A DNA stretch of 45,849 nt from Bacteroidales bacterium (GCA_016291135.1 JAEFAE010000018.1:1-45849); one strand, 5' to 3'; shown: positions 15,416 through 22,899, counted from the stretch's first letter. Numbers and translations: made by a program. Notes: generated by a model from the letters alone, not told the origin.

Positions 15416-15895
15416 TCAGGAAGTCCTTACCATCTTGATCACAATTACTATTGCAGTGATGATGACAGCCAGCAACACCACCACCATACCGAGGAGGAAC
15501 CATAGAAAGGCAGGCGGCTTCTTCTTCGCAGGCGGCGATTCCTCGACGACTACTTGCGAATAGTGCAACGTGTCGGCATAATGGATGGGTTCCGGCTCTG
15601 CCTCGTAGGTGACTGTGAGGCTGTCATCGGTGGCCGTCGCCGTGAAGGTGCCCTGCTCCGTCTGGATCTTGACGGCTTGGCCGTCAAGCAGCGGAGCGAG
15701 GGGCATCACGGCAGAATCGGCCAAGGGTGGCAATTCGATGAAGGTGTCGAGGGGATGCGCCTGGACGGTGACCAGCTCCGGGCAGCGTTCCGTAATGCGA
15801 CGGATGCGACGCTGGGCGCGGCGCCTTGCATCGCAGGCGCATAGTACCAACGACACCGACAACACAAGGAAGAGGATGAAAAGTCGCGTCTTCAT
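15416..15895 (-). CDS. Lipoprotein with C-terminal membrane helix (unimolecular-spanin-like)
   Basis: The 159-residue protein has an N-terminal lipoprotein signal (MKTRLFILFLVLSVSLVLCAC), a basic then acidic periplasmic stretch, and one C-terminal transmembrane helix (about 129-152: FLWFLLGMVVVLLAVIITAI). An outer-membrane lipid anchor plus an inner-membrane helix is the architecture of unimolecular spanins of phages such as T1, which join the two membranes at lysis. The family itself is not recognised by sequence. It starts 4 bp after the stop of a small membrane/coiled-coil gene, as in lysis cassettes, but no endolysin is present. Confidence 0.6.
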   Translation of the reverse strand: MKTRLFILFLVLSVSLVLCACDARRRAQRRIRRITERCPELVTVQAHPLDTFIELPPLADSAVMPLAPLLDGQAVKIQTEQGTFTATATDDSLTVTYEAEPEPIHYADTLHYSQVVVEESPPAKKKPPAFLWFLLGMVVVLLAVIITAIVIVIKMVRTS

Positions 15896-15898
15896 GGC

Positions 15899-16154
15899 TT
15901 ACAGGTTTTCGATCATCTGCTTCAGTTCGGCATTCTCGAGCGTCAGCTGGGCGACCTGAGCCGAGAGCCCGACGATTTCGCGTCGGGCCCTCGGTAAGCT
16001 CGGAATAGACGCGCTTGTTCTCCTCGACCAGGTTGAAGATGGTCTGCTGCATCTCACGGATGGTGCGGTTCTGGCGCAGCCGCGTAGCGGCGAGCCAGGA
16101 GGCCACGCCCGTCAGAGGTGCAAGCAGCAGCGAAGTCCATTCAAAGATGCTCAT
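15899..16154 (-). pseudogene. Small membrane/coiled-coil protein gene with a +1 frameshift
   Basis: The start (MSIFEWTSLLLAPLTGVASW, ATGA overlap with the preceding stop at 16151-16154) gives a membrane helix and then a coiled coil (NRTIREMQQTIFNLVEENKR, VYSELTE). A shift of one base near 15985-16005 is then needed to reach a matching coiled coil in another frame (RREIVGLSAQVAQLTLENAE ... KQMIENL) that stops at 15899. The unshifted frame continues as Arg/Pro-rich sequence into the lipoprotein gene and looks unnatural. It could be a mutation, an assembly error at the GGGCCC run or programmed +1 shifting. The helix-plus-coil layout recalls small phage and element membrane proteins. Confidence 0.55.
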
Positions 16155-16285
16155 GGCCATACGGATTGCTCATTCGCTTCGGCGATGCTTTTGATCAAAA
16201 ACTTCACATCGTCGATTTCGCGGAAGAGCTTGAACACTGCCTTGGGCAGCTGTTCGAGGGTTTGGATTTCACTTGCTTGGATCAT
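16151..16285 (-). pseudogene. Truncated excisionase-like gene of element B (44 codons)
   Basis: The peptide MIQASEIQTLEQLPKAVFKL ... EANEQSVWP aligns with the first 40 residues of the element A excisionase (MYQHNEPLSFDNLPNAVSQL ... DREGQ) and stops before the helix-turn-helix. The upstream hairpin is conserved as well (16337-16361 against 12071-12097). The stop overlaps the next start (ATGA). It may survive as a short coiled-coil peptide but cannot bind DNA as the full protein would. Confidence 0.6.
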
Positions 16286-16336
16286 TTCTTTTACATTTGC
16301 GTTTAACGGATGGTTGTTCGAGTGGCCACAAGAAAA

Positions 16337-16361
16337 ACCGCACTCCGGGGTGGAATGCGGT
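16337..16361 (-). terminator. Hairpin ahead of the truncated excisionase (ACCGCAYTCC ... GGARTGCGGT)
   Basis: A 10-bp stem with one G-T pair is followed on the minus strand by TTTTTC. It lies about 50 bp upstream of the 44-codon ORF, matching the position of the 12071-12097 hairpin in element A. Confidence 0.6.
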
Positions 16362-16440
16362 GCAAAGAAAAGAAGGCGAAAAAGAGTAAAAACTATAGTC
16401 TATATAGAGTTAGCAATGATTTTTTTTGGATTGTTTTGGG

Positions 16441-16559
16441 ACACCCCCGGCCTGCGGCCACCCCCTCTGAGAGGGGGACGACTGGCGCACAGCGGAGCAG
16501 CCCGACGCTGTGCTGCGCTTGCATCGGGTTAAGGTCGTATAGCCCCGATGGGGCTGGCC
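16441..16559. repeat. Composite repeat, second copy (modules 1 and 2 as at 8737-8881)
   Basis: Module 1 is CCCCCGGCCTGCGGCCACC followed by CCCTCTGAGAGGG. Module 2 is GGTTAAGGTCG followed by the palindrome AGCCCCGATGGGGCT. Together they fill the spacer between the hairpin at 16337 and the stop of the ATPase gene at 16561. Confidence 0.65.
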
Positions 16560-16560
16560 T

Positions 16561-17904
16561 TCAAAGGAAATAAGCGAAATAGGCGGGCAGATACTTCAAC
16601 GTGCCGTCTTTGAAATAGTCCTTCGTGTAAATGAGGTAGCGGTCGTTTGCTATCCGAGACGAATACTTCTTGCAAAACTCGTCCATCGAGACATGGGTCT
16701 TGTAAGCGGATGACTTCACTTCAACAGGAACAATCTTCGTGCCTCTCGACAACAGGAAGTCAATCTCGTAATTGTGTTTGCCACTTGGAGTGGGCCAGGT
16801 GTGGTAGAACAACTTGTTGCCCGAGCACACGAGCATCTGAGCTACGATGTTCTCGTAAAGATAGCCGAGGTTGGACGATAGTTTGTCGTTCAAAAGCTTG
16901 TTGTAGAGTATGTTTTCGGTAAAATCCTTGTCCCTGAAAGCAAGTGTGACAAACAAGCCCGTATCGCCGACAAACATCTTGTATTGGCTCAGGTCTTCGT
17001 AGGCTGACATACCCACGTTGGGGTCGTCGCAGTGATGCGAGATGTTGACCGTCTTCGACTTCTCCATTTCGGATATGATCTCGATGAAATCTTCGGCTTT
17101 TGCTCCGGCGATGACGCTGGAGATTTGGTAGCGCGAGGCGTTGCTGTTGAGCTGGGCAGGGATGGCGGCGAAGATACGAGCGGCCTTTCCTGAAGGGTCG
17201 ATTTTCCCGAAGTCTTCGTCATAGATATTCAAGACCAAACGCTTTGCTCGGTCAACCTCTTCGAAATTATTGGTGTCGAGATAGGCGCTCACGGCCTGGG
17301 GCATACCGCCGACCAACATATACAAACGGAAATCGCGCATCAGTTTACGATGGGCTTCCTTCAACGGCTGAGGGTGCTCCCACACGCTGCGGAGCAACGG
17401 TATGGTGGCCGTGTCATCCAATGCCCAACGGAACTCCTCGTAATCCATCGGATACATGTCTATAGGTTCTTCTTCGCTGGGGATCAGAATGTTTTCCGTG
17501 TTCTTACGGATGGAAATCAGGGAGCCAGTCTCGATATAGTCGTAACGGTGGTCGCCGACAAACGATTTGATGGCTTGTCGTGCCTTGGGCTGGAATTGCA
17601 CTTCGTCGAAAATGATGAGAGACTGGCGTTCTATCAGACGGACGTTGTAAATCAGTTGAAGCCTGAGGAAGATGTAATTAAGGTCCGACACGTCTTCGAA
17701 CAGGTTTCTGACTTCCAGAGAGCACTTGGTAAAGTCAATGAGGATATAGGAGGCATACTCACGGCGGGCGAACTCCTCGACGATGGTGGATTTGCCGATG
17801 CGTCGGGCACCTTTCACCAAGAGGGCCGATTTCCCGTTGCTTGTTTCTTTCCATTGCAGCAGACGGTCGTAGATCTTGCGTTTGAATATTCTTTCAGCTT
17901 CCAT
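16561..17904 (-). CDS. AAA-14 / DUF4143 family ATPase
   Basis: The 447-residue protein has Walker A GARRIGKST (32-40), Walker B LIIFDE (96-101) and sensor-like IETGSLISIR. A DUF4143 region follows (about 200-400, with MLVGGMPQAV and VGDTGLFVTL). The C-terminus has a PD-(D/E)XK-like signature (YEIDFLLSRGTKIVPVEVKS). These ATPases are common in Bacteroidota and archaea, often in several copies and in mobile regions. Their substrate is not established. It has its own promoter (17924-17931) and is divergent from the sigma factor gene. Confidence 0.85.
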   Translation of the reverse strand: MEAERIFKRKIYDRLLQWKETSNGKSALLVKGARRIGKSTIVEEFARREYASYILIDFTKCSLEVRNLFEDVSDLNYIFLRLQLIYNVRLIERQSLIIFDEVQFQPKARQAIKSFVGDHRYDYIETGSLISIRKNTENILIPSEEEPIDMYPMDYEEFRWALDDTATIPLLRSVWEHPQPLKEAHRKLMRDFRLYMLVGGMPQAVSAYLDTNNFEEVDRAKRLVLNIYDEDFGKIDPSGKAARIFAAIPAQLNSNASRYQISSVIAGAKAEDFIEIISEMEKSKTVNISHHCDDPNVGMSAYEDLSQYKMFVGDTGLFVTLAFRDKDFTENILYNKLLNDKLSSNLGYLYENIVAQMLVCSGNKLFYHTWPTPSGKHNYEIDFLLSRGTKIVPVEVKSSAYKTHVSMDEFCKKYSSRIANDRYLIYTKDYFKDGTLKYLPAYFAYFL

Positions 17905-17923
17905 TGTTCGTAAGATTTTGGTG

Positions 17924-17931
17924 CAAAAATA
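17924..17931 (-). promoter_or_regulatory. -7 element TATTTTTG of the AAA-DUF4143 gene
   Basis: Read on the minus strand, TATTTTTG lies 20 bp before the ATG at 17904, the usual distance. Confidence 0.6.
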
Positions 17932-17963
17932 CTACAAAATGGTTTTCCTCAAAGTTTTTTTGC

Positions 17964-18025
17964 CGTTTTTCCCGAAATTCTCAAAATTTAGAATGGCGTT
18001 TTTCCCAAAATTCTCAAAATTTGGA
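17964..18025. repeat. Two tandem 29-bp units, period 33 (CGTTTTTCCC ... CTCAAAATTT)
   Basis: Units at 17964-17992 and 17997-18025 share CGTTTTTCCC(G/A)AAATTCTC followed by AAAATTT. They lie in the 221-bp spacer between the divergent ATPase and ECF sigma genes and could be operator or promoter repeats. The rest of the spacer is T-rich with no clear TAnnTTTG for the sigma gene. Confidence 0.55.
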
Positions 18026-18125
18026 TGCGAAATGTGGAAGTGAGTTTTCAAGTAATTTTGAAAAAAACTTCTTTCCGTGTAGTTTTTTCGCTTTTTTTGC
18101 GTCTAAAAAGGAAACGATTCTAACC

Positions 18126-18608
18126 ATGAGAGAAAAAGAAAAGGCTTTTTCCGAGATTGTCAAAAGGTATAAAAACACGGTATTTACCGTGTGCTACCTC
18201 TTTTCGAAAGACCAGGAGGAAGCCAACGACCTTTTTCAAGAGACACTCATTAACCTGTGGCGGGGCTTCGACGCTTTCCAAGGCAAATGCGACATAAAGA
18301 CTTGGATTTGGCGCGTCAGTTTCAATACTTGCCTCACCTTTGAGCGCAAAAAGAAACGCAGTGTCGAGACGGTTCCCCTCAACATGGACATCAACCTCTT
18401 TACCGATACTGACGACGACACCCGCCAAATCCAACAATTGTATCATCGCATCAACAAACTTGGCATGGTGGATAGGGCTATCATTCTGCTTTGGCTCGAG
18501 AACATGAGCTACGAGGAAATCGGGCAAATCATCGGCATCTCCACTAAGAATGTCTCCGTCAAATTGGTCAGAATCAAGGAGCAACTGAAGAAAATGTCAA
18601 ACGATTAA
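18126..18608 (+). CDS. ECF-type RNA polymerase sigma factor
   Basis: The start at ATG 18126 (MREKEKAFSEIVKRYKNTVF) gives 160 residues, the usual length. The frame is open further upstream but only through T-rich non-coding-like sequence. Region 2 is clear (FTVCYLFSKDQEEANDLFQE, TLINLWRGFDAFQGKCDIKT, WIWRV), as is region 4 (YEEIGQIIGISTKNVSVKLV, RIKEQLKK). It is followed after 12 bp by a membrane protein gene that is probably its anti-sigma partner. It probably directs a small envelope-response regulon, possibly including the downstream cargo genes. Confidence 0.88.
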   Translation: MREKEKAFSEIVKRYKNTVFTVCYLFSKDQEEANDLFQETLINLWRGFDAFQGKCDIKTWIWRVSFNTCLTFERKKKRSVETVPLNMDINLFTDTDDDTRQIQQLYHRINKLGMVDRAIILLWLENMSYEEIGQIIGISTKNVSVKLVRIKEQLKKMSND

Positions 18609-18620
18609 ATACGCAAAACC

Positions 18621-19205
18621 ATGGAAAACGACGAATTGGAAGAAATGCGGGCGCAATTGGCCACTTTGAACGAAAAGTTGGAGGGCGAAAGCATCGTTGA
18701 CGAAAGGCATTTTAGTGAAGCCACAAAAAAACATTTATCAGAATTACAGCGGAAACTGATTAGAAGAATCGTCTTATTTGGTGTGTTGGCTCCTTTTTTA
18801 TATTATTTTCTCGGGCTATATTTCGGGCTTTGGTGCTTGGGAATCGTGATTTTAAGCATTTATGTTTATCTAATGACAGGCAAAGCCTATTCGGTCTCTA
18901 TGACTGTGACGGAATACACACAACGAATCCGTAAAGCCCTGAAAACCTACAAAAAAGCCAACAAGATCATGTGGATTCTATCCATTTTGCTTATATTGGC
19001 CTTTGGAACATACGTGCTCGTCTACGTGCTTGTCTCCCATTCGTCGAATTTAGGACAAGCCTTTGTTGTTTTCATTGTGTGTTGCTTTATTGCCCTCGCC
19101 ATGTGGGTTTGCTATTACATCAGCAACGTATGTGTCTCGCCAGATGTGGAACTCATGCTGGAGCAGGTTTTGGAAGATTTGAGTAAAGTCGAACAGGATG
19201 CATAA
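18621..19205 (+). CDS. Four-helix membrane protein, probable anti-sigma partner
   Basis: The 194-residue protein has a cytoplasmic helical N-terminus (MENDELEEMRAQLATLNEKL) and four hydrophobic segments at about 51-67, 69-86, 117-140 and 146-168. A C-terminal acidic helix follows. It contains no ZAS or FecR motif, so its anti-sigma role rests only on position, 12 bp downstream of an ECF sigma gene. This gene layout is common in Bacteroidota. Confidence 0.6.
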   Translation: MENDELEEMRAQLATLNEKLEGESIVDERHFSEATKKHLSELQRKLIRRIVLFGVLAPFLYYFLGLYFGLWCLGIVILSIYVYLMTGKAYSVSMTVTEYTQRIRKALKTYKKANKIMWILSILLILAFGTYVLVYVLVSHSSNLGQAFVVFIVCCFIALAMWVCYYISNVCVSPDVELMLEQVLEDLSKVEQDA

Positions 19206-19284
19206 CTAACGAGTCTCTAATTCAAATCCTAACACTTGGCTTTCTCTAAAAAGTTGAACTTTCGCAAACTAAAACACTAGAAAC

Positions 19285-20037
19285 ATGAATGAAGAAATAG
19301 GCAAAACGGTAAAACTGATATTAGTTTGGTTGCTTTTGTATATTGCAGCGACTTTTATTGCCGCTGTCATAGGGGGTGTCGTTAAGAGCTATGAAATCAC
19401 GAAATGGACGATTGTCTTGGGATACATGCTCGTCGCTATCTTGTTTTTCGGCAAGCATTATGTCGAGTTGTCATTTGGTCGCATTGAACGTCGTATGGTC
19501 TGGCCTGTGGTTGGCATGTCTGTTTTGATTGCCGTATCTCAAGCGTTTGTTTTATTTTCAGCATCGTCTTTGCTTGATGTTGAACTTCAATATCAAGGCG
19601 AAGAATTAGAGCGTCGTCAGCAGCTTTTTTCAGGAATTGCAGGAGCACTTTATTGTTGTGTCATGGGCCCCATTATAGAAGAGATTGGTTTTCGCGGCCT
19701 TATTCTTGGTGGTTTGCTGAAGATGCGATGCCGTCCGTGGATTGCCATTCTCATCTCTGCCCTTGTTTTCGCTTTGCTTCACGGGTTTGGGGCGATTTTT
19801 GTCACGGCCGTGTTGTTCGGAATCCTTGTTGGCTGGCTCTACTGGCGTACGGGAAGCATTATCCCAGGCATCATTATCCATATTGTCAACAATTCTCTTA
19901 CTGCCATAGATTTGATCGGTCAATCCCATGTCATCCTTTGGCTTATTCTTGTCGTCGGCCTCCTTTTGCTCGCTTATTGCCTCTGGTGGTTTGGGAAGAA
20001 GTTCAGTTATAAAAACCTTAAAACTATAAGACAATGA
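19285..20037 (+). CDS. CPBP-family intramembrane glutamic protease (CAAX protease-like, ABI)
   Basis: The 250-residue polytopic protein carries the three family motifs: EEIGFRG (E132, E133, R137), FALLHG (H166) and IIIHIVNN (H199, N203). These residues form the active site in Rce1-type proteases. Bacterial members act in bacteriocin immunity, signal processing or membrane quality control, and the substrate here is unknown. It lies 79 bp after the probable anti-sigma gene on the same strand, so it could help release the sigma factor or be a target of it. That link is inference. Confidence 0.85.
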   Translation: MNEEIGKTVKLILVWLLLYIAATFIAAVIGGVVKSYEITKWTIVLGYMLVAILFFGKHYVELSFGRIERRMVWPVVGMSVLIAVSQAFVLFSASSLLDVELQYQGEELERRQQLFSGIAGALYCCVMGPIIEEIGFRGLILGGLLKMRCRPWIAILISALVFALLHGFGAIFVTAVLFGILVGWLYWRTGSIIPGIIIHIVNNSLTAIDLIGQSHVILWLILVVGLLLLAYCLWWFGKKFSYKNLKTIRQ

Positions 20038-20040
20038 AGA

Positions 20041-20126
20041 AATAGTGAAATCATTATGCTTGCTAACGTGCTAACGAAGGGATAGGACTTATATGACTGA
20101 AAAAACTAATAAAAACCAATAGGACA
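20041..20126 (+). repeat. Dispersed intergenic repeat, copy 4
   Basis: Contains GCTAACGTGCTAACGAAG and GGACTTATATGAC, ending at the ATG of the DUF4932 gene. It stands as copies 1 and 2 do, directly before a secreted-protein gene. Confidence 0.6.
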
Positions 20127-21233
20127 ATGAAAATAACGAGATTTTACACCCTGCTTGCAGCCCTGTTATTGATGGGCGGATGGGAAATGCAAGCGCAACA
20201 AGTGAAGGTTGAGGCTTCGGAAACGATTGAACTGATGAGCATTATGGCTCGCACGGCTGGCTTTCGGGAATATCACATGGACATGGCAGGAAAATACACA
20301 GAAGAGACCGAGGCCTGGTTTACAACTTTTGAGTCACATCCTGCGGTGACTTATATGCAAAGTCTGAAATCGAGATATGGTATTAGTTATGACGCCGTGG
20401 CCAGCATGTCGTTGCATATCGAAACGGACGGAAACATCGTCAGCCTTATAGATGCCACGACCCTTGAAAAGAGATGGAAGAGTGTCAATCTCGACTCTTG
20501 CATGATGTACATCAACCAATTCTATACTGACACACGTTTCCATGAGTTTTTCATGCAGCATGAGGATTTTTACAACGAAGGGATTAGGACATTCGAAGAC
20601 AATGTGATGCCGTATTTCCACCAAGACTGGTACGCCCGTTTTTATGGTATGGCTCCTGAAGAAACCTTTAGGGTCATTATTGGATTCACCAATGGAGGTA
20701 ACTGTTACGGACCGAGTCGCCAGTTACCCGGCCAAGGGAAGGAAGTCTTTGCCATTTGTGGTTACTATCTCGACCAAGAAACGGGAAAGGCTTTTGAAAA
20801 CAGTGTATCGATAGCTTCCATCTTGATTCACGAGTTCAACCATTCGTTTGTCAATCCTCGCCTTGATGAGGAGGCAAACAAGGCTCTGCTCGATTCCATA
20901 GGAGAGGATTTATATGCTTTGACAAAACAACTGATGAATTGGCAAGCGTACAAGAATGCAACAACCGTACTCAATGAAAGCATTGTCCGTGCAGCCGTCA
21001 TCATCTATATGGAAGAAAACGGCTTCACTGCCGAGCAGGTGGAAGCGGAGATGTATGACCAACTTGGCCGTGGCTTTCATTGGATGCCAGAATTGGTGAG
21101 TGCGCTCAAGGAATACACGCATCATCGTGATATATACCCGACATTAAACGATTTCTATCCTAAAATCGCGAAAACATTGGGAACATACGTCGTGAATGAA
21201 CATCAGCGCATTGATGAGGCATTGGGGAGATGA
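20127..21233 (+). CDS. Secreted DUF4932 protein with HExxH zinc-protease motif
   Basis: The 368-residue protein has a signal peptide (MKITRFYTLLAALLLMGGWE, ending QAQ) and an HEFNH motif at 235-239 (SILIHEFNHSFVNP). An ESIVRA segment near residue 285 could supply the third zinc ligand. The layout fits DUF4932, a Bacteroidota family with gluzincin-like features, and proteolysis is likely but unproven. It lacks a T9SS sorting domain, so it is probably periplasmic. Its signal peptide and upstream repeat closely match those of the unrelated gene at 490. It ends 176 bp before a hairpin terminator. Confidence 0.75.
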   Translation: MKITRFYTLLAALLLMGGWEMQAQQVKVEASETIELMSIMARTAGFREYHMDMAGKYTEETEAWFTTFESHPAVTYMQSLKSRYGISYDAVASMSLHIETDGNIVSLIDATTLEKRWKSVNLDSCMMYINQFYTDTRFHEFFMQHEDFYNEGIRTFEDNVMPYFHQDWYARFYGMAPEETFRVIIGFTNGGNCYGPSRQLPGQGKEVFAICGYYLDQETGKAFENSVSIASILIHEFNHSFVNPRLDEEANKALLDSIGEDLYALTKQLMNWQAYKNATTVLNESIVRAAVIIYMEENGFTAEQVEAEMYDQLGRGFHWMPELVSALKEYTHHRDIYPTLNDFYPKIAKTLGTYVVNEHQRIDEALGR

Positions 21234-21307
21234 GGTAATATAAAATGAAGCCACTCCGTCCCGCCTCCATGCGTTTGGCGACGCGCTGGAGGTCAGGATG
21301 GGGAAGG

Positions 21308-21370
21308 TTTTTCGTTATGCTATCGTACTTTTACTTCGTTGAATGCAAAGCATTTCGTGCTAACGACGGA
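21308..21370 (+). repeat. Dispersed intergenic repeat, copy 5, with module-1 fragment
   Basis: TTTTTCGTTATGCTATCGTAC and the palindrome GAATGCAAAGCATTTCGT match copy 2. Immediately after it, GGACTCCCCCTCCGCTGCGCGG (21368-21389) resembles module 1 of the composite repeat. Confidence 0.6.
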
Positions 21371-21400
21371 CTCCCCCTCCGCTGCGCGGTAATATCACAA

Positions 21401-21468
21401 AGCCTCCGAAAACTCGGGCTGCCCCAACGGCGACAGGGGGCGGTTGAGTGAGTTTTCGGGGCTTTTTT
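21401..21468 (+). terminator. Terminator after the DUF4932 gene
   Basis: AGCCTCCGAAAACTC (21401-21415) pairs with GAGTTTTCGGGGCT (21450-21463) and is followed by TTTTTT. The 34-base loop is GC-rich. Confidence 0.7.
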
Positions 21469-21489
21469 TGTGGGAAAAGTAGGCAATGA

Positions 21490-22782
21490 TTAAATAGGAA
21501 AACCATTGATTTTCTTTTGCCTGTTGAGCATGGCTTCGAAGATGGCCAGCTCATTGGAGCAGTCGTTATTGGCGCGGGAACGGCCTTCGCTCAGTGCGCC
21601 AGCAAAGTTGCTCAAATCACTGTTCAGGAGGCGGCTGAAGGCCTCGAAGACCTTCTTTTGTGTGGCTTGTTCGCCACGTGCATCCTTATAGAAGCCCAAT
21701 GCCCAGGTGCAGTCAATGATACGCTCGATGTTGAGCTTCGTGCCTTTCGCGGGATTGAGGTAGATTTCGGAGGCAAAAGGCTCAGGTGCCTTGGGAATGG
21801 CGGCTATTTCCTGCTCAGCCTTGATGCGGGCGGGAAGGTCGGAGATGCCAGAGGCGAAGACGGTGAGCACCTGGTAGAGGTCGCTGATGCCTTTGTCGCG
21901 GGCTATCTGAAGGAGCGCCGTGACGGTGAACTGGTTTTGCCTCAGCTGCTGGTTTTCGGTGGCCAGGTCGTGGTATTTGATTGTGAGGTCGGCAAAGGCC
22001 TGCTCGACTTCTTTCTTCTGTGAGATGAGCGAGGAATTGATGGCCAGGCATTCCTCTTTCTTAAGGCCACGCGAGCCTTTGGGGAAGCGGGCGATGATGG
22101 CAGCACGGAGCGAAGCGAAGGCTGCATCAAGGGTGGTGTTTTAGTCGTAGAGATGGGCTTGCCGGAACTGGCCCTCGATGGCATCGAGGATGGCATGTTG
22201 GCCATCCTCTTTATCGGACAGCTGGATGGCCTCATCGATGAGCTTGGGATTGAAGTTTTGGGTGATGGAAGCCCAGTCTATCTTGTCAGGGAAGCGGACA
22301 TCGATGGGCATGGGGACGAAGGCCAGCGGGAAGGAAAAGCCCTTGGACTTGTAATGCTCAGCGATGGTGGCGAACATGCTGAAATAGGGTGACTTGTTGG
22401 AGAGGCGTTCGCTGATGAGCTGGGCGAAGTACCCGGTCTTGACGGTGCGGATGGCCATGCACGACAGGAGGACGAAGACGATGGAGAAGACGACCTCGGC
22501 GGCATCGCTGCTGCCGAGGTTTTGTCGGGCATCGACGTAGTAGTTGGTGTAGATGTCCTCTTCGGGATGCTTGTCGGAATGCAGCTTGGTGCATTGGTAG
22601 TATGCCTCGTTGAAGATCTGCAGCGCAGGGACTTGGAGGCGATGGAGCCTGTTGTAATTTGGATCAGGCTCGCGAAGCGGTAGCAATGCATCGTAAATAC
22701 TTTGGTTTAATGCCGCCGCGGGCGACAACAACAGAAAGTCGTCAATCTCCTTTCTGTCACAGTAGATTTTTTCTCGTAACAT
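21490..22782 (-). pseudogene. RteC-like gene of element B interrupted by a single in-frame TAA
   Basis: The frame from MLREKIYCDRKEIDDF (22782) runs to HLYD, meets TAA at 22141-22143, then continues in the same frame without another stop to 21490 (NTTLDAAFASLRAAIIARFP ... KINGFPI). The part after the stop keeps coding character and holds the RteC-like C-terminus (ATQKKVFEAFSRLLNSDLSN ... ELAIFEAM), which aligns with the element A protein. No start codon lies just after the TAA. The first usable one is the GTG at 21868-21870. A nonsense mutation is likeliest. Readthrough or a split two-part protein are alternatives. Confidence 0.7.
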
Positions 22783-22848
22783 AATGGTATTATTTTGACG
22801 ATTTAACAATGTATTTTGGATCGTAGTTGTAGACACGATGAATGGGAA

Positions 22849-22884
22849 AAAAGGGAAAGCCGCGCCTTTGCAGCTTTCCCTTTT
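22849..22884 (-). terminator. Terminator after integrase B
   Basis: AAAAGGGAAAGC and GCTTTCCCTTTT form a perfect 12-bp stem with A/T tails on both sides, directly after the integrase stop at 22900. It is at the same place as the terminator in element A. Confidence 0.85.
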
Positions 22885-22899
22885 CGATGATTTGAAGGC

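Noticed and set aside
8922..16285. A complete prophage
   Set aside because: There are no capsid, portal, terminase or tail genes. The gene set is that of an integrative or mobilisable element with a small lysis-like remnant.
17904..18125. N-terminal extension of the ECF sigma factor
   Set aside because: This part is Phe/Ser/Asn-rich translation of a T-rich spacer with tandem repeats. The ATG at 18126 gives a sigma factor of normal length.
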